Below, piece after piece: positions 34,908 to 44,528 of a stretch of 64,000 nucleotides of DNA. Below the pieces are notes generated by a model. That model did not search any database. It was not told the DNA's origin and saw nothing but the letters and a program-made list of their open reading frames with translations. The stretch comes from Bacteroidota bacterium (GTDB lineage Bacteria > Bacteroidota > Bacteroidia > Chitinophagales > Chitinophagaceae). Position 1 is the first letter of the stretch. The number at the start of each line of letters is the position of its first letter. Where the stretch lies: assembly GCA_018267615.1 (NCBI GenBank), contig JAFDYD010000031.1, positions 1 through 64,000 of the forward strand, read 5' to 3'. The position numbers and the translations under genes were made by a program.

Positions 34908-35945
34908 ATGTCGCATAAACCCTTTTCCTGTTCTATCCACGCTAGTGGCTATGCATGTCCGTTAGTTTTACGAACAACGGCTTTTCTTTTTCTATTGATG
35001 CTGATCCAAATCATGAGTATGCCAGTTTCAGCACAACCATTTTCTGCGCCGCCGACGGTAAAATCAAGCAAACTTTTTGACGTTATCAGAACGGGTGATA
35101 CAAAATTGCTCGAGCAGGAACTTGCAAATGGAGCAAGTGCAAATGATTCGCTCAACAGTTATTCTGCATTGATGGCAGCTACATTGAGCGGCACTGTTGA
35201 GCAAATGAAATTATTAATCGATCATGGCGCAAATGTAAATTACCAGATGAGCGGAGGCATTACTGCCTTGTGGCTTGCTGTTTCTGATTGGGAAAAGACC
35301 AATTTATTGCTCGCGCATGGAGCAGATGTTCAACATAGAGTCGAAAATTATGGTATCCTGACAAAAGTCGCTTTGACCCCGGGATCTGTCAAGATATTGC
35401 AATTGCTGATTGAGAAAGGCGCTGATCCAAAAAAAAGCTGCGACGATAATTTACTACTTTATAATGCCGCGCTTAGTACTGATACGGCGATTATTGCAGT
35501 ATTACTCAACTACGGATTAAACGTAAACGACACTACCTCGTTTGGTGATTATCCGTTGAACGCTGCATTAAATTATCGCGGATTCGAAGCCATGAAAATG
35601 CTGATTGAACATGGGGCGAATGTTGACGCACAAACAAAAACAAGTCTTCCTAATCTTATTGGATGCACACCGTTAATGTTCGCCGCTGCAAGTAATGATA
35701 AGCCTTCATTCTACTATTTGCTTGAGCATGGAGCAAATCCCAACCTGAAAAGCAAAAGAGGATACACAGCAATGATGCTGCTACAACAATCCGAGAATGA
35801 TGATCCCGATATGACCCTTGCATTGATCAAACACGGCGCAAAAATTTCCGTGAAAGCAATCGATGGAACAGATGCTTTATATTATGCAAAAAGAAAAGGA
35901 AATACAAAGTCCGTCGAGATCTTAAAACAATATGCGAATCAATAA
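34908..35945 (+). CDS. Secreted ankyrin-repeat protein
   Basis: Protein of 345 residues from ATG 34908 (an in-frame TTG lies three codons upstream). A signal peptide is likely (hydrophobic core FLFLLMLIQIMS, cleavage near SVSAQP). From residue ~55 on there are about eight ankyrin units, with motifs such as GDTKLLEQELANGAS, LLIDHGANVNYQ and YLLEHGANPNLKS. Its stop is 18 bases before a gene that has a CxxCH motif and prenyltransferase-like repeats, so the two are probably co-transcribed. It likely makes protein contacts in the periplasm; the partner may be the next gene's product. Confidence 0.87.
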   Translation: MSHKPFSCSIHASGYACPLVLRTTAFLFLLMLIQIMSMPVSAQPFSAPPTVKSSKLFDVIRTGDTKLLEQELANGASANDSLNSYSALMAATLSGTVEQMKLLIDHGANVNYQMSGGITALWLAVSDWEKTNLLLAHGADVQHRVENYGILTKVALTPGSVKILQLLIEKGADPKKSCDDNLLLYNAALSTDTAIIAVLLNYGLNVNDTTSFGDYPLNAALNYRGFEAMKMLIEHGANVDAQTKTSLPNLIGCTPLMFAAASNDKPSFYYLLEHGANPNLKSKRGYTAMMLLQQSENDDPDMTLALIKHGAKISVKAIDGTDALYYAKRKGNTKSVEILKQYANQ

Positions 35946-35963
35946 CCAGAAAAAAATTCTGTT

Positions 35964-36998
35964 ATGAAAAGAAAAATTATTTCTACGATCAGTATTTTGA
36001 TCTGCAGCATTTTTCTATTAAATATGATTGTAGGCTGGACGGAAAAACCAGTAATTATAAATCGCGCTGATATCGAAAATTCGGTAAGTAAAAGTTTTCT
36101 GCTTCTACAAAAAAGTGGTTACAAATTTGTTGAAAGGAACAGGCTGAAGTGTGGTTCCTGTCACCATAATACACTCACGTCGATGGTAGCAGGCATGGCA
36201 AGAAAAAAAGGAATTCCCGAAGTGGATTCGCTGACCACACACCGAGTTGTCTCATTGGAAAATTCATTATGGGCTGCTGCCAACCCGAATTTCAATAATG
36301 AATTTGTTGCGGCAAATTTTATCGCACCTTATGTGTTGCTCGGTTTATATGCAGAAAAATATCCCGCCAATTTATATACCGACATCGCGGTAGATTATTT
36401 GGTTGGCCAGCAGCAGCCCGACGGAAAATTTCCAACGGAAGCTTTACGTGTTCCTTTGGAAAGTGGAGAAATTCATCTCGCTGCATTTTCCATACGAGCA
36501 ATACAACTCTATGCTTCACCTGCAAAGAAAAAAATGGTCGGCGAATTAATAGCAAGAACAAAACAATTTCTTGAGAAATCAAATCCAACCGAACAACAGG
36601 AACTCGCATTTCAATTGTTAGGAATGTACTGGTGCGGAAGTGGCAAAGAATTAATAAAGAAAGTAGCAGAGAAATTAAAATCGATGCAAAATGCAGATGG
36701 CGGCTGGTCGCAATTACCAACGATGCAAAGCGATGCTTACGCTACCGGGCAAACGCTGTATGCATTATTTGAGAGTGGTTCGATGAATGCTGATGATCCC
36801 ATATATCAAAAAGGAATGAGTTACTTGCTGAAGACGCAAGATGAGTCCGGCGCATGGATCGTAGCAACAAGAGCATTTCCGATTCAACCTTTTTTCAGCA
36901 GCGACTTTCCTCCTTACGACGAAAATCAATATATCTCTGCTACTGCAACGAACTGGGCAGCGATGGCGCTGTTGGAAGCATTGCCGAACCATGATTAA
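35964..36998 (+). CDS. Prenyltransferase/squalene-cyclase-repeat protein with CxxCH motif
   Basis: Protein of 344 residues with an N-terminal membrane/signal segment (about 5-25). Residues 63-67 are C-G-S-C-H, the c-type haem attachment motif, placed in RLKCGSCHHNTL. Residues about 95-340 contain alpha-barrel repeats such as LVGQQQPDGKF, LKSMQNADGGWSQLP and LLKTQDESGAW, like the QxxDGGW repeats of squalene/terpene cyclases; no catalytic DxDD of class II cyclases is visible, so cyclase activity is doubtful. It may be a periplasmic cytochrome-linked or binding protein. The stop lies within a partial family A arm (NHD-stop). Confidence 0.82.
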   Translation: MKRKIISTISILICSIFLLNMIVGWTEKPVIINRADIENSVSKSFLLLQKSGYKFVERNRLKCGSCHHNTLTSMVAGMARKKGIPEVDSLTTHRVVSLENSLWAAANPNFNNEFVAANFIAPYVLLGLYAEKYPANLYTDIAVDYLVGQQQPDGKFPTEALRVPLESGEIHLAAFSIRAIQLYASPAKKKMVGELIARTKQFLEKSNPTEQQELAFQLLGMYWCGSGKELIKKVAEKLKSMQNADGGWSQLPTMQSDAYATGQTLYALFESGSMNADDPIYQKGMSYLLKTQDESGAWIVATRAFPIQPFFSSDFPPYDENQYISATATNWAAMALLEALPNHD

Positions 36999-37042
36999 AT
37001 GGATTGAGGAGGATTATGAGAGTCGTTGTATTCTTTGGGATC

Positions 37043-37102
37043 CTTGGCGATTTTGCGTCTTTGCGTGAAAAAATTTTCACGCAAAGACGCAAAATCGCTA
37101 AG
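37043..37102. terminator. Hairpin between convergent genes, family B (B6)
   Basis: The arms 37043-37071 and 37074-37102 are 29 bases with one mismatch, and the loop is 2 bases. It sits between the convergent prenyltransferase-repeat and Gfo/Idh/MocA genes. A partial family A arm (about 36986-37015) precedes it and supplies the stop codon of the upstream gene. Confidence 0.84.
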
Positions 37103-37117
37103 CTTGTAAATAGCAAG

Positions 37118-38233
37118 TCATAATTTCAAATCCACCTTCTTTCCCGTACTCGCAGCAAGATAAATCGCGTCGATAATTTTCAGATCTTTCAACGCTTCTT
37201 CTCCGTCAACAGGAACGATTGGTGATTTGCCGTGCAGAATAATATCCGACATCTCATCCATCTGGATCGTCTGATGTTCAACATGAGGAAATTTCAATTC
37301 GCCTTTGAAAGTGCGGCCCTGTATCGGCCCATAACCAGTAGATGGTTGCATTTCCGCCCAACCTTTTTCGGCATCCAGGAAAAATTTATCGAGGTTGTTC
37401 ATGCTGTAGGTCGACAAACAGGACGCTACTGCTCCACTCGGAAATCCCAACTGGAACTGGATCGTTTCATCGATGCCTTCTTTAAATTTCACGTGATCTG
37501 TTTTTGTTTCCTGTGCAGTCACCCATATAGGATCTTCTCCAATCATATAACGCGCACCATTAACCGAATAAATACCAATATCCATTATGGAGCCGCCGCC
37601 TGATAAAGTTTTGTTCAGTCGCCATTGCGTAGGATCGCCGATCGTAAAACCGGAAAGTCCCTGGAAGAATAAAACTTTTCCGAATTCCCCATCCTTTCTC
37701 ATCCGGATAATCTCCAAAGTCTTTGGCTCAAAATGCATACGATAACCCACAAGTAATTTTACACCGGCTGCTTTACACGCAGCAATCATCTCTTCACCTT
37801 CGGCAGCATTCAATGCCATCGGCTTTTCGGATATCACATGCTTGCCCGCTTTCGCTACGCGAATGGCTTCATCTTTATGAAGTCCATTTGGTGTAATAAT
37901 ATACACCGCATCGATATCCGGATTATTTTTAATTGCATCGAAAGTTTCATAGTTGTAGCAATTTTTTTCAGGTATGTCATATTTCGCGCGCCACGCGGTG
38001 ATCTTCGACGGTGTGCCGCTAATTACACCAACTAATTTTGCTTTCTTGCAATTGCGCATTGCATTGGCCACTCTTCCAGCATAATAACCAAGACCCATAA
38101 TCGCTACACGCAATACCGGGCCATCATACACCTGCCCTTTAATACCTGAAACAGCAAAAGCATCGCTTTGCAAAAAAGGTATTAGTGTAGCCGATGCCGT
38201 TAGTTTCTGCAAAAAATCCCGACGTGAATTCAT
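37118..38233 (-). CDS. Secreted Gfo/Idh/MocA-family oxidoreductase
   Basis: Protein of 371 residues. The N-terminus (RRDFLQKL then a hydrophobic run to about 27) is a Tat-type signal, so it is folded before export. The Rossmann domain carries VAIMGLGYYAGRVANAM and later HVISEKPMALNAAEGEEM, with the conserved EKP of Gfo/Idh/MocA enzymes. The C-terminal half has GGSIMDIGIYSVNGARYMIG, typical of glucose-fructose oxidoreductase relatives. It likely oxidises or epimerises a sugar in the periplasm with a tightly bound NADP. No sugar cluster is adjacent. Confidence 0.9.
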   Translation of the reverse strand: MNSRRDFLQKLTASATLIPFLQSDAFAVSGIKGQVYDGPVLRVAIMGLGYYAGRVANAMRNCKKAKLVGVISGTPSKITAWRAKYDIPEKNCYNYETFDAIKNNPDIDAVYIITPNGLHKDEAIRVAKAGKHVISEKPMALNAAEGEEMIAACKAAGVKLLVGYRMHFEPKTLEIIRMRKDGEFGKVLFFQGLSGFTIGDPTQWRLNKTLSGGGSIMDIGIYSVNGARYMIGEDPIWVTAQETKTDHVKFKEGIDETIQFQLGFPSGAVASCLSTYSMNNLDKFFLDAEKGWAEMQPSTGYGPIQGRTFKGELKFPHVEHQTIQMDEMSDIILHGKSPIVPVDGEEALKDLKIIDAIYLAASTGKKVDLKL

Positions 38234-38479
38234 GATGATATGTTTTGGTGTGAGGGTTTGTTTTGAGTAAAACTGATCTTCAATGCCATGTACAATAATC
38301 TACCTGCCGATTAAAGTTAATAACTTCTATTTGATACAAACAAGAACATAATATTATTTTCTGATATAAGAAATGAATGGACCGCTACAGAGACAAATTG
38401 ATTAAATCATGATACAAAATGTATTTTTATATAATCCTATTTTTAAAGTTTTATTTGAAACGCTACATCCTATAATCAA

Positions 38480-39223
38480 ATGGTAAAGAAACACATTTTG
38501 CGGCGTTGGCATTTACTGTCTTTTGCTCTTTTATACTTACATGCGGATGCCCAGTTCAATGACTCTGTTCATCGCTATATAAATTTTGCATCGACGGGCT
38601 CAATCAATCGAACAAACAACAACAAAAGCTACCTTCTGAATAACTCCATTCGTTATTCTGAAAAATATTCGAAATTCCGGTTCAATACAATGGCCAGCTA
38701 TAATTACGGCGAACAGGAAAAAACAGTCACCAATAATGATTTTGCAGCATCAGCGGACGGAGATTTTTATCACAACAACAAACGTTTCTTCTACTGGATA
38801 CTTGCCAATTATACAACCAGCTATTCACTAAAAATCAACAACCAGATCCAAACAGGTGCAGGAGTCGCGTATAGCGTTTTTGATACAACGAACAAATGGT
38901 TAAATATCAGTGACGGTATACTCTTCGAAAAAGGCGATCTCTTCATCGACACGCTTCACGATCGCTACAATACTTTCAGAAATTCTTTGCGCGTTATATT
39001 CAAATTTTCCATCAGAGATCTTTTTATATTTGAAGGGCAGAATTACCTGCAAAATTCGTTTTCCAATATTTCCGATTATATTGTAAAATCAAATTTGTTG
39101 CTGACGATCAAACTATATAAATGGCTTGGACTGACAGCAGGGTTCAACTACAATAAATTTAATCGAACGCATCGTGAAAATTTATTTTTTAACTATGGTT
39201 TGAAGTTTGAAAAATATTTTTGA
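38480..39223 (+). CDS. DUF481 domain outer-membrane protein
   Basis: Protein of 247 residues with a signal peptide ending at LHADAQ. The mature part has alternating strands with aromatic residues and matches the DUF481 (salt-induced outer membrane protein) type barrel. The last strand ends in KFEKYF. It overlaps the next gene's longest frame by 17 bases, but the likely start of that gene is 47 bases beyond its stop. Function unknown. Confidence 0.7.
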   Translation: MVKKHILRRWHLLSFALLYLHADAQFNDSVHRYINFASTGSINRTNNNKSYLLNNSIRYSEKYSKFRFNTMASYNYGEQEKTVTNNDFAASADGDFYHNNKRFFYWILANYTTSYSLKINNQIQTGAGVAYSVFDTTNKWLNISDGILFEKGDLFIDTLHDRYNTFRNSLRVIFKFSIRDLFIFEGQNYLQNSFSNISDYIVKSNLLLTIKLYKWLGLTAGFNYNKFNRTHRENLFFNYGLKFEKYF

Positions 39224-39269
39224 CGATAGCGGAACGGTAACAGTTGACGCTCAACACACTCGCTTGCAT

Positions 39270-40910
39270 ATGAAAAATAAATCCTACGCACAGGGCGACA
39301 GTTCTCATCCGTTGTTAACGGAAACAATCGGTGAAAATTTGCGCAACACCGCGTTCAAATTTCCTGACCATGAAGCGTTGATTTCTGTTCAGCAATCATA
39401 TCGTGCAACTTATTCACAGCTATCGGAACAGGTGGATGCAGTTGCGAAAAGTTTTTTGGCGATCGATGTTAAAAAAGGGGATCGAATTGGCATCTGGTCG
39501 CCCAATCGTTTTGAATGGGTGTTGGTACAATATGCTGCTGCACGTATCGGCGCCATCCTTGTCAATATTAATCCAGCTTATCAAAGCCATGAATTGACTT
39601 ATGTACTTTGCCAATCGGAAGCCAGTATTATCGTTGCTGCGTTATCTTTCAAAGGAACGAACTACAAAGCGATCATTGAAGAAGTATCACCTTCGTGCGC
39701 AGCACTGAGAGCATCTATTTACTTCGAGCAGGATTGGAACTCTTTTCTTTCAAAAGGAAAATCCATTTCGGATGAAGTGCTTGCAAAAGCAGAAAAAAAA
39801 TTACAATTCGACGATGCCGTCAACATACAATACACTTCTGGTACAACAGGATTTCCGAAAGGAGTTACGCTGTCGCATTATAATCTTTTGAATAATGGAT
39901 ATTTTATAGGAAGAAGATTGAACTACAAAGCAGGAGACAAAGTTTGCATTCCTGTTCCCTTCTATCATTGTTTCGGAATGGTGATTGGAAATTTATGTTG
40001 CACTTCGCACGGCGCATGTATGGTGATTCCATCAGAAGGTTTTGATCCGATAAAAGTTTTAGAAGCAGTGCAAAAAGAGCGTTGCACCTCTTTATATGGA
40101 GTGCCGACAATGTTTATCGGCGAACTTCAATCACCCGGCTTCGATCAATACGATCTTTCTTCACTGAGAACCGGTGTGATGGCCGGATCACCTTGCCCGG
40201 TGGAAATTATGAAACAGGTGCAATCGAAAATGTTTATGCGCGATGTTGAAATCTGTTATGGAATGACAGAAACATCACCCGTATCAACACAAACGACAAT
40301 CGGAACGCCATTGGAAAAACAAGTGAGTACTGTTGGAACGGTACAAGATCATTTGGAAATAAAAATCATCGATCCCGAAACAGGTGAGATGGTTGATCGC
40401 AATCAACCCGGCGAATTTTGTACACGTGGTTATTCGGTGATGATCGGTTATTGGAACAATGAAAAAGCTACTTCCGATGTACTCGATAAAAATCGTTGGA
40501 TGCATACCGGTGACCTTGCCACGATGGATGATGAAGGCTATATAAATATTGTTGGAAGAATTAAAGACATGATCATTCGAGGTGGAGAAAATGTTTACCC
40601 GAGAGAGATTGAAGAATTTCTATATACACATCCTGCCATTGCGGATATCCAGGTGATCGGTGTGCCGAGTGAAAAATATGGAGAAGAGATCATGGCTTGG
40701 GTGAAATTGAAATCGGGTGGGTATGTAACCGAAGAAGAACTGCATGAGTTTTGTAAAAAGCAGATTGCGCATTTTAAAATTCCGCGGTACTGGAAGTTTG
40801 TAGATTCATTCCCTATGACCGTCACCGGCAAAGTGCGCAAAGTGGAGATGCGCGCCGCATCGATAAAGGAATTGGGTTTAGAAGAAATTGCAAAGATTAA
40901 GACTTCGTAA
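39270..40910 (+). CDS. Acyl-CoA synthetase (AMP-binding)
   Basis: Protein of 546 residues from ATG 39270 (an upstream in-frame ATG at 39207 would overlap the previous gene). It has the ANL-superfamily motifs [12 protein letters not shown] (P-loop), [10 protein letters not shown] and the A8 motif [21 protein letters not shown] with a downstream PREIEEFL, and the catalytic Lys in TGKVRK. It fits medium/long-chain fatty acyl-CoA synthetases (FadD-like, AMP-forming). Cytosolic or membrane-associated; activates fatty acids for beta-oxidation. Confidence 0.92.
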   Translation: MKNKSYAQGDSSHPLLTETIGENLRNTAFKFPDHEALISVQQSYRATYSQLSEQVDAVAKSFLAIDVKKGDRIGIWSPNRFEWVLVQYAAARIGAILVNINPAYQSHELTYVLCQSEASIIVAALSFKGTNYKAIIEEVSPSCAALRASIYFEQDWNSFLSKGKSISDEVLAKAEKKLQFDDAVNIQYTSGTTGFPKGVTLSHYNLLNNGYFIGRRLNYKAGDKVCIPVPFYHCFGMVIGNLCCTSHGACMVIPSEGFDPIKVLEAVQKERCTSLYGVPTMFIGELQSPGFDQYDLSSLRTGVMAGSPCPVEIMKQVQSKMFMRDVEICYGMTETSPVSTQTTIGTPLEKQVSTVGTVQDHLEIKIIDPETGEMVDRNQPGEFCTRGYSVMIGYWNNEKATSDVLDKNRWMHTGDLATMDDEGYINIVGRIKDMIIRGGENVYPREIEEFLYTHPAIADIQVIGVPSEKYGEEIMAWVKLKSGGYVTEEELHEFCKKQIAHFKIPRYWKFVDSFPMTVTGKVRKVEMRAASIKELGLEEIAKIKTS

Positions 40911-41052
40911 GAAGAAGCTGGTGAAAGGTACAAGATATAAGATAAAAGGAAAAGAAGCGCAAAGTTCGATAGCGACTCATTTTGAAATTTCTGTGTGTAA
41001 CTAAGTTTCTATGTGACTGCGTACTTTCCTATTTCGAAAATTATTACGATTC

Positions 41053-41102
41053 AGCCCTCACCCCTGCCCCTCTCCTAAAGGAGAGGGGTTGGGGTGAGGG
41101 CT
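41053..41102. repeat. Hairpin, family K
   Basis: The arms 41053-41076 and 41079-41102 are 24 bases with one mismatch, and the loop is 2 bases. It is C-rich on the left and G-rich on the right, with the widespread CCCTCACCCC/GGGGTGAGGG motif found in spacers of many bacteria. It lies in the 399-base spacer 40911-41309 between two co-directional genes, about 142 bases after the acyl-CoA synthetase stop. The rest of the spacer holds no gene. Confidence 0.78.
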
Positions 41103-41309
41103 AAAATATATTCAAAGTTCGGCGTGCACATCTTGAACCTTGTACCTTCCACCTTGTCCCTCTCACGTTTTACACAAAATAAGTGTTTTGCCGATTACTA
41201 TTTTCCGCATCTTTTATTAGATTTATTATACAATTGTTTCTAGCCCTACCACGTTTTCGTGTTGAACAGTTCCATTTCCAATTATTATCAACCCACAAAC
41301 CCAAACATC

Positions 41310-42137
41310 ATGAGCATTTTCACCAAATTGTCGAATGGCTGGACGCTTTCAATGAACAGTTTGAAAGTATTGAAAGAAAATAAGCAGTTGATTATTTTCC
41401 CGGTGCTTTCAGGAATTTCCATGATCCTCATCATTGGTTCTTTTGTCATCGCGCTGCTGGCTTCTGCCGGCTGGGACATTGAATATATCAACGATGAAAA
41501 CACCGCATGGAACTATGTGATCGGTTTTCTTTTTTATCTCGTCAATTATTTTATTGTCGCTTTCTTCAACACTGCACTGATTCAATGCACGCGCGATTAT
41601 TTCAACGGGGAGCAACCTTCCGTAAAAAAAGGATTACAATTTGCATGGAGCAGGGTCGGCGCAATTTTTTCCTGGTCCCTTTTTGCAGCAACGATCGGTT
41701 TTGGATTGAAGTTGCTCCAGGAAAACCTCGGCACTGTCGGAAAAATCATTACCGGCATTATAGGTATCGTATGGAGTATTGCGACATTTTTTGTTGTTCC
41801 AATTATTGCATATGAAAATCTTGGTCCGATCCAGGCATTCAAACGTTCAACCCAAATCATGAAAGAAAAATGGGGAGAAAGTCTCGGCGCAAATTTTAGT
41901 TTCGGATTATTAAGATTCTTGGGGCTGATACTTTGTGTTCCTCTTTTAGCGCTCGCTGCTTTTATAAATCCGATTTTGGGGATAATTCTATTTGCTCTTG
42001 CTGTCTTCTTTGTACTGGCGGTTTCAAGTGCTGCGCAAATAATTTTTATAAGTGCAGTATATCATAATCTCAACGGAGACCCTGTTAAGAATTTCAATGA
42101 AAAATTTGCTGAGAATTTATTCCAGGCGAAGAAATAA
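41310..42137 (+). CDS. DUF6159-like integral membrane protein
   Basis: Protein of 275 residues from ATG 41310. It has about six hydrophobic segments, with an N-terminal amphipathic stretch (FTKLSNGWTLSMNSLKVLKENKQ) characteristic of the family annotated as DUF6159, and RSTQIMKEKWGESLGANFSF in the middle. No catalytic motif. Probably an inner-membrane protein of unknown function. Its stop is 4 bases before hairpin A4. Confidence 0.75.
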   Translation: MSIFTKLSNGWTLSMNSLKVLKENKQLIIFPVLSGISMILIIGSFVIALLASAGWDIEYINDENTAWNYVIGFLFYLVNYFIVAFFNTALIQCTRDYFNGEQPSVKKGLQFAWSRVGAIFSWSLFAATIGFGLKLLQENLGTVGKIITGIIGIVWSIATFFVVPIIAYENLGPIQAFKRSTQIMKEKWGESLGANFSFGLLRFLGLILCVPLLALAAFINPILGIILFALAVFFVLAVSSAAQIIFISAVYHNLNGDPVKNFNEKFAENLFQAKK

Positions 42138-42141
42138 ATTA

Positions 42142-42262
42142 AAATGTTTGAACCATGATTAAAGGATTGAGGGATTACCATGAAATTGGATTTATTTGCG
42201 TAAATATCTTTTCATCAATTTCATGGTAATCCCTCAACCCTTTAATCATGGTTCAAACATTT
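42142..42262. terminator. Hairpin between convergent genes, family A (A4)
   Basis: The arms 42142-42187 and 42217-42262 are 46 bases with one mismatch, and the loop (29 bases) does not resemble the A1/A2 loop. It lies between the DUF6159-like gene and the convergent MG2-like gene. It has the same arm core as A1-A3. Confidence 0.84.
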
Positions 42263-42349
42263 CCTCGTTACGGGTTTCTCTCAATGAAAACATGTGCATC
42301 GAATAAGCAATTGGCACCAATTGATGAAGCAAAGATTTTTCCCTGGATA

Positions 42350-44323
42350 TCACTGAATATTTTTTTCCGCATGAACAATTTCCCCTTTGCTATTAACACC
42401 TTCAATGATTACCCTGAACCTTCTGGCTGTTTCGTTATTATTAAATCGAATGCGAAAATTGTTCCCAATATGCAATGGATCCCAATACAAAGAAATTCTA
42501 TCCGGCTTAAATTGAAGAATTCGAGAATATCCCTTTACGGAAATTTTATTTAATCCACCCGGCTTGGTTCGATAGTCTGTTCCTTTCCTGGTGTAGATCG
42601 CAATAATGACAGGTGTTTTGGGAAATGAGGATGTCAATTCTTTTTTGCCGAATTCGGGTGGTCCGATATTGACTTGAGTGTTTTTCCACCTGATAAAATC
42701 ATCATCACCAATAAAATCATTTTCAAAACATTTGATATACGCAATGTCGTTCCAATCAAAAACGTTAAGTTCTCGCCAGGCATAATTCTGCTCATCTACA
42801 AAAAATAAGAAGTAATGCCCCATCGCGTCAGTGGGAGTATCTGATGGAGCATAGCCGCCCTGAAATCTCGGGAATTGCATTCGAAGGAACTCGCCAAGAT
42901 CATGAAATCTTCTTTCTGTCCTCACATCAAATGAATATAGTGCCGGTTCTGAAAAAGCTGAAGTCGTATATCTATTATCAAGTTCATTACGATGACTTTT
43001 CCATCCTTTCACAACCACAGGTTTTAACACTTTCATTTTCGAAAGCTCATGCGCATTTAATTCTGGCTTCGTGAAAAATGTATCCACTTTTGAAATCTTG
43101 ATAGTGTCGTCCTCCCAATTTCTATAAAAATAAAAACTATCTGAACCAGGCGGAATAAATTTGGTCAGATTGAGTTTGACATTTTTTGTGCTGCCATCAT
43201 CGTACTTATTAATTTGAAATTGCAAATCCAGCGAATCAAAAAAAACAAGCGAATCCATTTTGAAATGACCGGAATTGTCGAGATGTATAACCTTAAGAAA
43301 TGTAAAATTAGTGTCCTTTACACCTGCTACTAACAAGTTGTTAGAAAAAGGATCATTGATTTTTTTGCCCGATTCTCTGATAGCCGTCCCACTAAATGTA
43401 ATAAAGCTGGTGTCGATTTCAGTGATAACGGTGCTCAAATTATCAGAATAAGAATCATTCAATTTCGTAATTGATACCGGCTGCGGTGAAGACCGGTCCA
43501 GATCCGAAACAGAAACAGATATTGTATAAATCGTCGTGTCTGGTAATTCTATCCTCCATGAATTGTAACCAAAAGATTTTGTGTCTAAAGTATCGGCGAT
43601 CAATTTTACCGGGAAAGAATTATTCCTTAGGTGGATAACCTGGCTGCCAATCAAATTATAACCTTCATACAACAATAATATTTCAGATTCTTTTGTGGAA
43701 TCCAGTGGCAATGAAATATATTTTTGCGATACTGTTTTGTCCAGTAAAATGTCAGCGACAAAAGCAGAATCACCCACTGATGGTTTCAATATATGTAGAT
43801 TTCTTACGATTGTAGGCGAATCAATGGATACAACCGAAGCAAGTTTACCTTCATTGACTGAAGTTGTCCAATCAATTCCATTAATTGAACAAAACACCAA
43901 TGAATTCGGATATACAACTCTTTTTTTATGAGTAATTAATCTTGGTTGTTCCTTATTATAAACCAAAATCGGTACAGAAAATAAATTCAGCGAGTCATAG
44001 TTCAGTTGATATCTGGTAAATGCTCTCAAATAATAATTATCGGTTACAATAGAATCCGGAACTATTATTTGGCCAACACTGATTCCATTTATAATTGGAA
44101 AAATATTCCTGGATAGCAATTTTCCTTCTGAAGTAAATAATTCCGCGTACAAGTTTGTGGATGTCTGCGTAGGTCGGTCGCCCTTAAAAACATATCCTTT
44201 AAACCAAATTGTATCCCCTGTCCTGCAATTATACTTATCCAAATGCAGATAAACCCTCTCCGTTTGAGAGTAACTTTTAAAAACAATAATTAAACCGATA
44301 CCAAACAAAAAAAACTTGATCAT
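42350..44323 (-). CDS. MG2-domain (macroglobulin-like) secreted protein
   Basis: Protein of 657 residues from ATG 44323. Signal peptide ends at FKSYSQ. Residues about 20-110 form an MG2-like domain (TERVYLHLDKYNCRTGDTIWFKGYVF), a common first domain of Bacteroidota surface proteins that often also carry a TonB-plug-like region. The remainder is beta-rich without a recognised enzymatic motif; a segment near FLRMQFPRFQGGY resembles the plug-like region. Outer-membrane or cell-surface location is likely. It lies next to a GH20 gene on the same strand, with a 205-base gap, so a functional link is possible but not certain. Confidence 0.75.
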   Translation of the reverse strand: MIKFFLFGIGLIIVFKSYSQTERVYLHLDKYNCRTGDTIWFKGYVFKGDRPTQTSTNLYAELFTSEGKLLSRNIFPIINGISVGQIIVPDSIVTDNYYLRAFTRYQLNYDSLNLFSVPILVYNKEQPRLITHKKRVVYPNSLVFCSINGIDWTTSVNEGKLASVVSIDSPTIVRNLHILKPSVGDSAFVADILLDKTVSQKYISLPLDSTKESEILLLYEGYNLIGSQVIHLRNNSFPVKLIADTLDTKSFGYNSWRIELPDTTIYTISVSVSDLDRSSPQPVSITKLNDSYSDNLSTVITEIDTSFITFSGTAIRESGKKINDPFSNNLLVAGVKDTNFTFLKVIHLDNSGHFKMDSLVFFDSLDLQFQINKYDDGSTKNVKLNLTKFIPPGSDSFYFYRNWEDDTIKISKVDTFFTKPELNAHELSKMKVLKPVVVKGWKSHRNELDNRYTTSAFSEPALYSFDVRTERRFHDLGEFLRMQFPRFQGGYAPSDTPTDAMGHYFLFFVDEQNYAWRELNVFDWNDIAYIKCFENDFIGDDDFIRWKNTQVNIGPPEFGKKELTSSFPKTPVIIAIYTRKGTDYRTKPGGLNKISVKGYSRILQFKPDRISLYWDPLHIGNNFRIRFNNNETARRFRVIIEGVNSKGEIVHAEKNIQ

Positions 44324-44528
44324 ACTAAGATCATCAATTGACATATATAAAGACAACTAAACTGTCAAAATATACTCTTCATCACCATTTTTTTGTTCTA
44401 GTTAAACAACGCATAATAAAATAAGAACCATGAACTCAAAATAGAATCGATGCATGAATTTTTCAACAAAAAATTAATGGTGCATTTAGAATTACCTATT
44501 CGATTTTCAGATGTGAAAATGATATTTT

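Noticed and set aside
35964..36998. Terpene (hopanoid) cyclase as part of a biosynthetic cluster
   Set aside because: At 344 residues it is about half the length of a squalene-hopene cyclase, no DxDD motif was found, and no other isoprenoid genes are nearby.
39207..39269. Earlier start for the acyl-CoA synthetase
   Set aside because: It would overlap the preceding DUF481 gene by 17 bases and adds 21 residues without family similarity; both starts remain possible.
41053..41102. Family K hairpin as a new element
   Set aside because: The CCCTCACCCC/GGGGTGAGGG motif is common in spacers of many bacteria, so I list it but give it no novelty.
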